This document shows, in pieces, positions 1 to 7,179 of a stretch of DNA of 11,163 bases. The notes beneath the pieces were generated by a model. It was not told the origin of the DNA. It worked only from the letters and a program-made list of their open reading frames with translations, and did no database searches. Position 1 is the stretch's first letter, and the number at the start of each line of letters is the position of its first letter. Source of the stretch: Paludibacter sp. (GTDB lineage: Bacteria; Bacteroidota; Bacteroidia; Bacteroidales; Paludibacteraceae); contig JAUSNQ010000055.1 in assembly GCA_030655595.1 (NCBI GenBank), positions 1 through 11,163 on the forward strand, in the 5' to 3' direction. A program made the position numbers and the translations under genes.

Positions 1-2
1 CA

Positions 3-419
3 CCCGATTTCAAATTGGTGGGTGGAAGTTTAAACGAAATCTCTTTGGCTGATTTCAAAGGAAAACGTGTGGTATTGAATATCTTCCCAAGCATCGACAC
101 CGGTGTTTGTGCTACTTCGGTTCGTCAATTCAACAACTGGATTTCAAAACAAGAAAACACCGTAGTAATTTGTGTTTCCAAAGATTTACCGTTTGCAAGC
201 AGCCGTTTTTGCGGTGCTGAAGGATTGGAAGGCGTGATTACCGCATCTGATTTCAGATACAACAACTTTGCTACTGACTATGGTGTGTTGATGACTGACG
301 GTCCTTTGGCCGGTCTGATGGCTCGTTCGGTTGTTGCTATTGACGAGCAAGGAAAAGTAACTTACAATCAATTAGTTCCTGAAATTGTAGAGGAACCGAT
401 TTACGAAATTAAATTTTGA
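3..419 (+). CDS. tpx: Thiol peroxidase Tpx, 3' part (5' end outside window)
   Basis: Thioredoxin-dependent 2-Cys peroxiredoxin of the Tpx type, which reduces hydrogen peroxide and alkyl hydroperoxides. The frame is open from the window edge, so the gene starts outside; 138 residues are visible. The peroxidatic cysteine lies in the motif DTGVCATS (visible residue 36) and the resolving cysteine in SRFCGAEG (visible residue 70). Their spacing of 34 residues equals that of Cys61 and Cys95 in E. coli Tpx, which implies that about 25 N-terminal residues are missing. An ATG-like start near base 15 is really a TTG leucine codon within the domain and is not the start. The C-terminus (EEPIYEIKF) looks complete. 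The gene is convergent with the T9SS cargo gene, and a strong hairpin follows its stop. Product assignment is firm. Confidence 0.95.
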   Translation, partial: PDFKLVGGSLNEISLADFKGKRVVLNIFPSIDTGVCATSVRQFNNWISKQENTVVICVSKDLPFASSRFCGAEGLEGVITASDFRYNNFATDYGVLMTDGPLAGLMARSVVAIDEQGKVTYNQLVPEIVEEPIYEIKF

Positions 420-434
420 TATTAAAAGCAATGT

Positions 435-448
435 CCGATGTGAATCGG
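435..448 (+). other. Small hairpin downstream of tpx
   Basis: CCGAT (435-439) and ATCGG (444-448) flank a GTGA loop, which would be a GNRA-type tetraloop in tpx mRNA. It lies 15 bases after the tpx stop and before the larger hairpin at 471-502. A 5-bp stem followed by only a weakly T-rich stretch makes it at best an accessory 3'-end structure. Confidence 0.35.
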
Positions 449-470
449 TTCATTTTCTAATGTGTGAAGT

Positions 471-502
471 AGCAGAGACGTATTTTTTTTTACGTCTCTG
501 CT
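471..502. terminator. Perfect 12-bp hairpin between convergent genes, probable terminator
   Basis: AGCAGAGACGTA (471-482) pairs exactly with TACGTCTCTGCT (491-502) around a loop of eight T. It sits 52 bases after the tpx stop and 4 bases after the stop of the converging - strand gene, so it probably ends both transcripts. On the + strand the hairpin is followed by a moderately T-rich stretch (TATTTATT). On the - strand no T tract follows, so termination may be better for tpx. The GAGACG/CGTCTC arms resemble dispersed palindromic repeats seen in some bacterial genomes; I recall this but cannot check it here. Confidence 0.75.
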
Positions 503-505
503 TAT

Positions 506-1855
506 TTATTGCTTACCCCTCAGCAAGTTGATATCACCTTTTAAATGATACTTGATACCATCTGAACCCAAAGCCTTGATCACATAAAAATAAGCTCCTT
601 CATTGGCTGGTTTTCCATTGATGGTACCATCCCATCCTTTCTGTGGATCGGACCATTGAAATACTTTAGAACCCCAACGGTTAAACACCCTGCATTCAAA
701 TTCAATAATAGATTTATAAGCTACCCTGAACTCATCATTGATGCCATCACCATTCGGAGTAAATACATTGGGCGCATATATCGCTGATTCGGAAACCTTG
801 ATGGTCAAAGAATCTGTGTGTGTGCAATACGTATTTTTAGTGGTAAGTTTCACCAGATAGGTTCCGGCTTCTGTGAATGTAAATCGATGATCTTCTCCTG
901 TTCTGGTTACATAAGGTGCATCGCCGGAGAATATTTCCCAATTGTAAAAATTGGCTACCGGAACATTGGCGTTCGCTGTAAAATAAATTTCTAAAGGAGC
1001 TGAGCCTGAAATGGCTGTGATGCTTTCGGGTCGGTCACCTTCCTGTTTCTCGGTGCGGACCGTTGCTTCTGTTTTGATTTTAGAAATTACCCGTATAGCC
1101 GAATACAAATCACTCTTTATTGTTGATAAGTTGATATTCAAATCGGTTGCAAACTGATCTCCGGAAAGCGTGAAATAGGTGTCTTTGTAAGGTGGATTAT
1201 CAATTGTAAATACATTATTTTCAATATCAACCGGCACATCAACTTCGACTGTTACCCATGATTCATTCCAGGTGAGGGTTTCGTAACTTAAACTAAAATC
1301 GCGATTCAAATTGTATTTTAAACCTGTTGGTGTCGTGTAAAACATGACAGGTATTTGTCCGTCGACAGTCAGTTTAAGTTGATTGCAACTAGACTTTTGA
1401 GGATTATCCGGAATCAGGGCATTAAAAACCGGCAAATACAGCTTGTAATCTATCACCCAAACACTCATTTCCTTTTCATAATTTTGACCATTTACCAAAC
1501 CATTAATCCTAACGAGGTAACCGGTATGGTCATCGGGACTGATAGATAGCTGGTTGCTAACAAATTGAAGATCAGGATAACGATACCAATTGACGGTATG
1601 TGTTGGATCAGTCAATGCCACTGAAATTTCACTTGAAGCGGTGATGTCGTGCATCATCACCATCCAACCAATTCTGTTTTCATACTGTGGATACACAACT
1701 CCTTTCCCTGAAGAAACAACAATCCGCTCAGCTTGAACAAGCAGGCAGGAAAAAATCATCAAGATGAAAGTGAATGCCCTTAGAATTTTAGGCAAATTGT
1801 TAACCTTGATCGGGGAATGAGTTTGAAGCATGTTGACTGGAACTTGTATATTCAT
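506..1855 (-). CDS. Secreted protein with PKD-like domain and T9SS type B C-terminal sorting domain
   Basis: Predicted cell-surface or secreted cargo of the type IX secretion system; its specific function is unknown. From the chosen ATG (449 residues) there is a Sec signal peptide with hydrophobic core AFTFILMIFSCLL and likely cleavage after VQA (about residue 42). A large N-terminal region that I do not recognise (about 43-275) follows. Next is a PKD-like Ig fold (about 277-355; YNWEIFSGD, FTEAGTYLVKL). Last is the gliding-motility-associated C-terminal domain (about 359-449; APNVFTPNGDGINDEF, VFNRWGSKVF, W-G, G-Y-Y). That domain directs outer-membrane translocation and surface attachment. 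The frame extends upstream to an ATG at 1888, but the predicted -7 promoter box (1871-1878) lies inside that extension, so a start at 1855 or at the ATG at 1831 is more likely. The gene appears monocistronic. Sorting-domain call firm, start less so. Confidence 0.85.
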   Translation of the reverse strand: MNIQVPVNMLQTHSPIKVNNLPKILRAFTFILMIFSCLLVQAERIVVSSGKGVVYPQYENRIGWMVMMHDITASSEISVALTDPTHTVNWYRYPDLQFVSNQLSISPDDHTGYLVRINGLVNGQNYEKEMSVWVIDYKLYLPVFNALIPDNPQKSSCNQLKLTVDGQIPVMFYTTPTGLKYNLNRDFSLSYETLTWNESWVTVEVDVPVDIENNVFTIDNPPYKDTYFTLSGDQFATDLNINLSTIKSDLYSAIRVISKIKTEATVRTEKQEGDRPESITAISGSAPLEIYFTANANVPVANFYNWEIFSGDAPYVTRTGEDHRFTFTEAGTYLVKLTTKNTYCTHTDSLTIKVSESAIYAPNVFTPNGDGINDEFRVAYKSIIEFECRVFNRWGSKVFQWSDPQKGWDGTINGKPANEGAYFYVIKALGSDGIKYHLKGDINLLRGKQ

Positions 1856-1870
1856 TATGAAATAATAGTG

Positions 1871-1900
1871 CAAAAGTACGTTTTTCAATTTAATAACAAA
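1871..1900 (-). promoter_or_regulatory. Bacteroidota promoter for the T9SS cargo gene
   Basis: Read on the - strand, TTTG (1900-1897) is followed after 18 bases by TACTTTTG (1878-1871). This is a good match to the phylum consensus TTTG-N17-23-TAnnTTTG. Transcription would begin near 1865, only about 10 bases before the ATG at 1855 and about 35 before the ATG at 1831. This is the reason the upstream ATG at 1888 was rejected. Confidence 0.7.
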
Positions 1901-1949
1901 AAAAAGTTCATTTTATTACAGTTAAATCAGGAAGGAATTTATTTTTTTG

Positions 1950-1957
1950 TACATTTG
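1950..1957 (+). promoter_or_regulatory. Promoter -7 element for the LysM-barrel-cdd run
   Basis: TACATTTG matches the Bacteroidota -7 consensus TAnnTTTG and lies 42 bases before the ATG at 2000. A convincing TTTG -33 element at the usual spacing is not visible. It is divergent from the T9SS cargo promoter, and the two -7 boxes are about 70 bases apart. Confidence 0.55.
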
Positions 1958-1999
1958 CAATCAAAAACCCAAAGGTTCAACTTTGAATTATTCTAAAAA

Positions 2000-3589
2000 A
2001 TGTCCATAGTGTCAATCCATCGAATCATAAAATTCCGCTGTTTACTGATTATTGTTTTTTCGGTATTCATCTATGCTGATGCGATTCTTTCTCAGACTCT
2101 AAATTATCCCATCAAACAAGTGAATGGTGTTGATTGCTATGTCTATCAAGTGCAGCAATCTGAGGGATTTTACAGAATTGGTGTCAACTTCAATACTACG
2201 GAGGCAATCATCAGAAGTTTTAATCCCCAAATTACCGATGGACTTCAAGCAAACATGGAGATATACATACCTGTTCAGAAAAAATTACCATCCCAATTTA
2301 AATACATCGAACATGTCGTAGAGAAAAGACAAACGGTTTTCAGAATACGCCGAATGTATGATATCACTGAAGATGAACTACTTGAACACAATCCACAAAT
2401 TATTAACAAATCCCTTCGAGTTGGCGAAAAACTCAGAATTCCAATCCTGAGTGAGCCGGAACTTGTAACTCCACAAAACGGGACAGACATCAAACAAGCT
2501 GTACCGGAAAAGCTGCAACCGATTAATGATATTCAGAAAGAAAAAACCAAACAACCCGAAACATTTTGGACACAAAAGACTGAAAAACTGAACATTGCAT
2601 TTTTGCTTCCTTTTATGTTGGATTTTAAACAAGAACATTCGGATAGCAGATTTGTCGAGTTTTATGCCGGAACACTCGTTGCTATTCAGGAAGCTAAGAA
2701 AAAAGGCATAATTTTGAACATTCACACCTATGATGTAGAAAAATCTGATCTGAAAATCATGGAAGTCTTACAAGATAGTATACTGCGTAAGATGGACCTT
2801 ATTATCGGACCTGCATATTCTAATCAGATATCCATTGTTGGTGATTTTGCACGTATGCATAAGATAAAAACACTTATTCCTTTTTCCTCGAAAATCATTG
2901 ACTTAGAAACAAATCCTTATATCTATCAATTTAATCCGGGTCAGGATGTTGAATTGAATATGCTGAAGGAAATACTTAAAACGGAACACCAAAACTCAAA
3001 TATTATTTTTGCTGAAATTAAAAATTCCAATACCCAGGATGATGGATATATCCTGATACGCACACTTAAAAGTTTCCTGAATGAAAAAAACATTCCTTAT
3101 GTTTCTACCCTGCTGAATCAGGATTCTATTCATCACATCCGGCAAGCTTTGAACCCGTTAAAGGATAATTTGATATTTTTCAATACTAACAGAATCAATC
3201 AATTAGGTGTGTGTTTGAGAGAGTTGAAAGCATTGTCATATTCCGTCAATTTGAAAATATACGAACCTTATTCCTGGCGTATTTCAAAAGCGGAAAAGCC
3301 GAGATCGTTTTATCTTTCTGTGTTTAAAAATGTGTATTCCGAGCGTGCATACGACTCATATTCCAATAATTTTTCGACCTTGTTTGACTGGTCGCCTACA
3401 AACGAATTACCGCGATATGACTTGTTGGGATACGACCTGATGAGTTACTTTATCAAAACTGTATTATCTATGAAGCAGGCACCAGCGGTATCATATCCTA
3501 TTTACGAAGGCATCCAATCTGATTTGAAATTTGAAAAATCATCGGCTCGTGGAGGTTACATCAACAAAACCTTAAACCATTTCGAATAA
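2000..3589 (+). CDS. Periplasmic protein: two LysM domains plus type I periplasmic-binding fold
   Basis: The 529-residue protein has an N-terminal hydrophobic segment (CLLIIVFSVFIYADA, about 14-28) that fits a Sec signal peptide. I see no lipobox at the predicted cleavage site. Two LysM repeats follow: about 47-91 (YVYQVQQSEG... NPQI... IYIPV) and about 105-149 (IEHVVEKRQTVF... NPQI... LRIPI). LysM modules bind N-acetylglucosamine-containing glycans such as peptidoglycan. A polar linker (about 150-195) leads to a type I periplasmic-binding-like fold (about 196 to the end; LNIAFLLPFML, FVEFYAGTLVAIQEA, DLIIGPAYSNQ, TLIPFSS), as in ABC-transporter receptors and in LpoA. No permease or ATPase gene is adjacent, so a transport role is not supported by context; a wall-bound sensor or scaffold is possible, as inference. 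Its TAA overlaps the ATG of the next gene (TAATG), which implies translational coupling. The ATG at 2000 has an A-rich leader and no Shine-Dalgarno site. Confidence 0.8.
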   Translation: MSIVSIHRIIKFRCLLIIVFSVFIYADAILSQTLNYPIKQVNGVDCYVYQVQQSEGFYRIGVNFNTTEAIIRSFNPQITDGLQANMEIYIPVQKKLPSQFKYIEHVVEKRQTVFRIRRMYDITEDELLEHNPQIINKSLRVGEKLRIPILSEPELVTPQNGTDIKQAVPEKLQPINDIQKEKTKQPETFWTQKTEKLNIAFLLPFMLDFKQEHSDSRFVEFYAGTLVAIQEAKKKGIILNIHTYDVEKSDLKIMEVLQDSILRKMDLIIGPAYSNQISIVGDFARMHKIKTLIPFSSKIIDLETNPYIYQFNPGQDVELNMLKEILKTEHQNSNIIFAEIKNSNTQDDGYILIRTLKSFLNEKNIPYVSTLLNQDSIHHIRQALNPLKDNLIFFNTNRINQLGVCLRELKALSYSVNLKIYEPYSWRISKAEKPRSFYLSVFKNVYSERAYDSYSNNFSTLFDWSPTNELPRYDLLGYDLMSYFIKTVLSMKQAPAVSYPIYEGIQSDLKFEKSSARGGYINKTLNHFE

Positions 3590-4239
3590 TGCGACGCTTG
3601 CTAAAGAGATTAAATCTGATTCTTGTTGGTACATGTATATTGTACTCAATAAATTCAGCAAGTGCGCAAATTAACAAATTTAAAAGTGAAACCTATTTGG
3701 GTATCAGTGGCGGACCTGCGGCATCTATGGTTTATTTCAAACCTACAGTCGAACAGGACTACCTCACCGCTTATCATGGGGGATTGGTTTTCAGATATAT
3801 CTCAGAAAAACATCTGGGCATCCAAGCCGAATTAAATTATTCTCAAAGAGGCTGGAAAGAGATCGGGGGCTCTTTTGAAAAAAGATTGGATTACCTGGAA
3901 ATTCCTTTTCTTACCCACATCTATTTTGGAGATAAAGCACAATTCATTTTCAATATCGGTCCAAAAATAGGATATCTCATTCAAGAAAAAATCTTGTATA
4001 ACAGCAATCCATCTTCAACAGTTGAGCAGCACATCCAACCCATTCAGAACAAGTTTGATTATGGATTTGCTGCTGGTTTAGGATTCTTATTCAAAATCAA
4101 ACGACAGGTTTTCCAATTGGAGAGCCGTGCTAATATGAGTTTTAGCGATATTTTTTCTAACGACCGAAGAGATTATTTCGATAATTCTAACCTCATCAAC
4201 GCATCTGTAACATTGGGATGGCTGATACAGGTCAGGTAA
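3589..4239 (+). CDS. Outer-membrane beta-barrel protein, PorT-like family
   Basis: The 216-residue protein has a clear Sec signal peptide (LNLILVGTCILYSINSASA, cleavage about 26/27 before Q). The mature part of about 190 residues is built of alternating amphipathic strands rich in Gly and aromatic residues: YLGISGGPAASMVYF, HGGLVFRYI, GIQAELNYSQRGW, YLEIPFLTHIYF, FIFNIGPKIGYLI, YGFAAGLGFLFKI, NASVTLGWLI. The motifs AELNYSQRGW and YLEIPFL are typical of the Bacteroidota outer-membrane-protein beta-barrel (PorT) family, usually predicted as 8-stranded. PorT/SprT itself is part of T9SS, but many family members are not. I cannot show that this is the true orthologue, and at 216 residues it seems somewhat short. 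The start ATG overlaps the stop of the LysM gene, so the two are probably made in a fixed ratio and may interact. Confidence 0.82.
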   Translation: MRRLLKRLNLILVGTCILYSINSASAQINKFKSETYLGISGGPAASMVYFKPTVEQDYLTAYHGGLVFRYISEKHLGIQAELNYSQRGWKEIGGSFEKRLDYLEIPFLTHIYFGDKAQFIFNIGPKIGYLIQEKILYNSNPSSTVEQHIQPIQNKFDYGFAAGLGFLFKIKRQVFQLESRANMSFSDIFSNDRRDYFDNSNLINASVTLGWLIQVR

Positions 4240-4259
4240 TTACTAAGAACAAAAAGACC

Positions 4260-4739
4260 ATGAAACAAAAAATTTTAAGAACAAAGGTAAATATTTACCA
4301 CTTAACCGAACTGGAACCTGAAATGCAAGTGCTTGTCAATAAAGCAAAAGAGCAGGTCGGACATGCTTATGCACCTTATTCTAATTTTCGTGTAGGAGCA
4401 GCTGTCTTGTTAACAAACGGTGCTTTGTTTGTTGGTAATAACCAGGAAAATGCGGCCTATCCATCCGGTTTATGTGCCGAAAGGGTTGCTTTGTTCTATG
4501 CCAATGCGCAATTTCCTGATGTGCCGGTTCGTGCCATTGCCGTTGCTGCATACACTGGAAATGATTTTGTTACTATGCCAATCACACCCTGCGGTTCTTG
4601 TCGTCAGGTAATACTCGAATCGGAAAACCGCTTTGATAGTAACATCGAAATTTATATGTATGGAACTGAATGTATCTATCAGCTTGAAAGTGCAAAGGAT
4701 TTGCTCCCACTAAGATTTGAAAAGAAAAGTTTAGAATAG
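4260..4739 (+). CDS. cdd: Cytidine deaminase
   Basis: Zinc-dependent hydrolytic deamination of cytidine and deoxycytidine to uridine and deoxyuridine in pyrimidine salvage; cytosolic, homotetrameric type. The 159-residue protein has the family motifs in order: FRVGAA (43-48), substrate-binding N-x-E-N (61-64), C72-A-E74 with zinc ligand Cys72 and catalytic Glu74, and PCGSC (110-114) with zinc ligands Cys111 and Cys114. Length fits the tetrameric class of roughly 130-160 residues. The frame is open upstream to an ATG at 4218, but that would overlap the barrel gene by 22 bases and add residues outside the fold, so the ATG at 4260 is preferred. It lies 20 bases after the barrel gene with no promoter between them and is probably cotranscribed with it. 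Confidence 0.93.
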   Translation: MKQKILRTKVNIYHLTELEPEMQVLVNKAKEQVGHAYAPYSNFRVGAAVLLTNGALFVGNNQENAAYPSGLCAERVALFYANAQFPDVPVRAIAVAAYTGNDFVTMPITPCGSCRQVILESENRFDSNIEIYMYGTECIYQLESAKDLLPLRFEKKSLE

Positions 4740-4769
4740 AGTCTTTAGCGCAAACAATCAACAAACAAC

Positions 4770-5537
4770 TTGACATTGAAAACAAGTCTAATCAGTCGTG
4801 CATTTCAAAAATTATCGGCAAAAATATTCCGGAAGCGGGTTGCTGATTTTAAAACAATCAAAAAAATATTTATAGGTAAATCAGGACTGGAAGTTGGCGG
4901 ACCGAGCAGGATATTTAAACACAAAGGATTGCTTCCATTATACAAAATAATAAAGCAACTTGATGGGTGCAATTTCTCAAACGAAACAATCTGGGAAGGC
5001 AGACTTAAAAACGGTTCGAAATACAAATTTCATCCGCTAAAAAAAGGCGTCCAATATATTTCTGAAGCTTCTGATTTAAGTCATCTCCCAAGTTCCAAAT
5101 ATGATTTTGTTATTTCTTCAAATTGTCTGGAACATGTTGCAAATCCACTAAAAGCAGTTGCTGAATGGCTACGGGTAGTCAAAGTGGAAGGCTTGCTCCT
5201 CATCGCTGTTCCAAATAAGGAATACTGCTTTGACCACAACCGGCCAACAACTCAATTTTCCCATTTACTATCTGATTTTCAAAACAATATGCAAGAAGAT
5301 GATTTAACTCATCTGGAATCAATATTATCATTACACGACCTGGATATGGATCCCCAAGCAGGAAGTCCTGAGCAATTTAAAGTCAGATCGTTGAAGAATT
5401 TTGAAAATCGTGCGTTGCATCAACATGTTTTCGATATCCCGCTGCTGACTGAGATTTTCAATCACTTTCAGGTTGAAATACTAAAAACATATACCGGCAA
5501 AGATTTCATCATATTGGGAAAGAAAAAATTGATTTAA
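4770..5537 (+). CDS. SAM-dependent class I methyltransferase, TTG start
   Basis: Class I (Rossmann-fold) methyltransferase of the Methyltransf_11 type; the substrate is unknown. Motif I is LEVGGPSRIF (about 40-49), an acidic residue at about 102 (SEASDLSHLP) suits ribose or adenine contact, YDFVISSNCLEH (111-122) matches motif IV, and LLLIAVPN (142-149) matches the following strand. The whole domain reads through without a break in 255 residues. The frame has no ATG before the internal Met codons far downstream, and a TAG at 4746-4748 closes it upstream. Translation must therefore begin at TTG 4770 (or TTG 4776) or another non-ATG codon. The subgroup with 'GGPS-IF... LP-Y... DG-NFS... T-WEG' is one I associate with small, often sugar- or envelope-related methyltransferases; this is from memory. 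It begins 30 bases after cdd and may be the last gene of that transcript. Confidence 0.78.
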   Translation: MTLKTSLISRAFQKLSAKIFRKRVADFKTIKKIFIGKSGLEVGGPSRIFKHKGLLPLYKIIKQLDGCNFSNETIWEGRLKNGSKYKFHPLKKGVQYISEASDLSHLPSSKYDFVISSNCLEHVANPLKAVAEWLRVVKVEGLLLIAVPNKEYCFDHNRPTTQFSHLLSDFQNNMQEDDLTHLESILSLHDLDMDPQAGSPEQFKVRSLKNFENRALHQHVFDIPLLTEIFNHFQVEILKTYTGKDFIILGKKKLI

Positions 5538-5586
5538 CCAAAATCATAAATATTAGGTATGAGCTTTCCATTTCATAAATCAGTTT

Positions 5587-5615
5587 TTTGAAACGGTTTT
5601 ATTTCATTATCTTTG
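5587..5615 (+). promoter_or_regulatory. Promoter for proS
   Basis: TTTG (5587-5590), a 17-base spacer and TATCTTTG (5608-5615) form a good match to the Bacteroidota promoter consensus. The predicted transcript start is near 5621, giving a proS leader of about 77 bases that contains the hairpin at 5641-5662. Confidence 0.75.
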
Positions 5616-5637
5616 CACGACTTTTTTAAACAACACA

Positions 5638-5670
5638 ATGAGGCTTCGCATCTGTGAAGCCTTTTACTAA
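5638..5670 (+). promoter_or_regulatory. proS leader hairpin overlapping a 10-codon mini-ORF
   Basis: AGGCTTC (5641-5647) pairs with GAAGCCT (5656-5662), and a G-U and one or two more pairs can extend the stem inward. A short T run (TTTTA, 5662-5666) follows, so the shape is terminator- or attenuator-like. It lies about 20 bases into the predicted proS transcript. The same bases encode a possible 10-codon peptide (ATG 5638, stop TAA 5668-5670) reading MRLRICEAFY, which contains no proline. Alternatives are a terminator for transcripts arriving from the methyltransferase gene, or an mRNA-stabilising 5' stem. Confidence 0.5.
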
Positions 5671-5697
5671 ACATAAGATTATCAGGCAATTTTTAAG

Positions 5698-7179
5698 ATG
5701 GCAAAAGAATTAAAAGAACTAACTTCACGGAGTGAAAATTACTCGCAATGGTATAACGATTTGGTAATTAAAGCCGACTTGGCCGAAAACTCAGCAGTTC
5801 GGGGATGTATGGTCATCAAACCTTATGGTTACGCAATATGGGAAAAAATGCAAGCGGAATTAGACCGGATGTTTAAGGAGACCGGACATGAAAATGCTTA
5901 TTTTCCGTTATTTATACCCAAATCATTCTTGAGTAAAGAAGCTGAACATGTTGAAGGTTTTGCCAAAGAATGTGCCGTGGTAACGCATTACCGCTTAAAA
6001 CAAAGTCCTGATGGAAAAGGACTTATCGTTGATCCTCAAGCAAAATTAGAAGAAGAATTGATAGTTCGTCCTACTTCTGAGACCATCATTTGGAGCACCT
6101 ACAAAAACTGGATTCAATCTTACCGCGATTTACCTATCTTGATCAATCAATGGGCAAATGTAGTTCGCTGGGAAATGCGTACGCGTTTATTTTTACGTAC
6201 CACCGAGTTTTTGTGGCAGGAAGGTCATACCGCACATGCAACTGAAGCTGAGGCCTTGGAAGAATCTATCAAAATGATGAACGTATATGCCGAATTTTCA
6301 GAAAACTTCATGAGCGTTCCTGTCCTTAAAGGTACCAAATCGGCTAACGAACGATTTGCCGGTGCATTGGAAACTTATTGTATCGAAGCATTGATGCAAG
6401 ACGGCAAAGCATTGCAAGCAGGAACATCCCATTTCCTGGGACAAAATTTCGCCAAAGCCTTCGACGTAACTTTTGTGGATAAATCAAACAAAATAGATTA
6501 TGTTTGGGCAAGCTCATGGGGCGTTTCAACCCGATTGATGGGAGCTTTAATCATGACCCATTCTGATGATAATGGTTTGGTATTACCTCCTAAATTAGCA
6601 CCTTTTCAGGTTGTGATTGTTCCTATCTATAAAAACGAGGAACAATTGTCTGCAATCGATGCAACAGTCGCACAAATTACCACCAAACTTAAAGCAGCAG
6701 GTGTTAGCGTAAAATATGATCGCAGCGACAACAAAAAACCAGGTTGGAAATTCGCAGAATATGAACTAAAGGGAGTTCCTGTGCGATTGGCAATCGGTGC
6801 ACGTGACATCGAAAATGGAACGATAGAAGTTGCCCGCAGGGATACGCTAACCAAAGAAACGGTTTCGTTGGAAAATATTGACAACTACATTGTTGATTTA
6901 TTAGATCAAATTCAAATCAATATTTTCAAAAAGGCTTTTGATTATCGGGCTTCCGTTACTCGTGAAGTTAATTCTTATGACGAATTTAAAGTGGAAATCG
7001 AAAAAGGAGGTTTCTTACTTTGTCATTGGGATGGAACTTCGGAAACCGAAGATAAAATTAAAGACGATACCAAAGCAACCATCCGTTGTATTCCGCTTGA
7101 TGGAGACAAAACACCGGGTGTGTGTATGGTAACAGGAAAACCGTCAGCACAAAGAGTTGTCTTTGCCAGGGCTTATTAA
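5698..7179 (+). CDS. proS: Prolyl-tRNA synthetase, archaeal/eukaryotic type
   Basis: Class II aminoacyl-tRNA synthetase charging tRNA-Pro with proline in the cytosol. At 493 residues without an editing insertion it is the short archaeal/eukaryotic-type enzyme (ProS type 3). The catalytic domain (about 10-290) contains RPTSE (124-128), motif 2 with VVRWEMR and FLRTTEF (155-171), and motif 3 around [17 protein letters not shown] (277-293). The HGTP-type anticodon-binding domain covers about 300-400. The C-terminal domain ends in Tyr (FARAY), a feature of this type. That domain is a zinc-binding module in some members, but here only three cysteines are visible and the last pair reads C-M-V-T, so zinc binding is doubtful. 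The ATG at 5698 follows TTTTAAG without a strong ribosome site. Its stop at 7179 directly abuts the stop of the converging small gene. Confidence 0.96.
   Translation: MAKELKELTSRSENYSQWYNDLVIKADLAENSAVRGCMVIKPYGYAIWEKMQAELDRMFKETGHENAYFPLFIPKSFLSKEAEHVEGFAKECAVVTHYRLKQSPDGKGLIVDPQAKLEEELIVRPTSETIIWSTYKNWIQSYRDLPILINQWANVVRWEMRTRLFLRTTEFLWQEGHTAHATEAEALEESIKMMNVYAEFSENFMSVPVLKGTKSANERFAGALETYCIEALMQDGKALQAGTSHFLGQNFAKAFDVTFVDKSNKIDYVWASSWGVSTRLMGALIMTHSDDNGLVLPPKLAPFQVVIVPIYKNEEQLSAIDATVAQITTKLKAAGVSVKYDRSDNKKPGWKFAEYELKGVPVRLAIGARDIENGTIEVARRDTLTKETVSLENIDNYIVDLLDQIQINIFKKAFDYRASVTREVNSYDEFKVEIEKGGFLLCHWDGTSETEDKIKDDTKATIRCIPLDGDKTPGVCMVTGKPSAQRVVFARAY

Noticed and set aside
1856..1888. N-terminal extension of the T9SS cargo protein to the ATG at 1888
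   Set aside because: The best promoter -7 box (1871-1878) lies inside it, and the signal peptide is complete without it.
2378..2725. 115-residue open frame on the - strand
   Set aside because: It is antisense to the LysM/binding-fold gene, with biased composition and no family features.
3589..4239. Calling the barrel protein PorT/SprT of the T9SS machinery
   Set aside because: The fold family fits, but sequence alone does not separate true PorT from the many other members, and no other T9SS machinery gene is adjacent.
5638..5670. Proline-responsive leader-peptide attenuation of proS
   Set aside because: The 10-codon ORF has no proline codon, and only one stem is evident, with no competing antiterminator seen.
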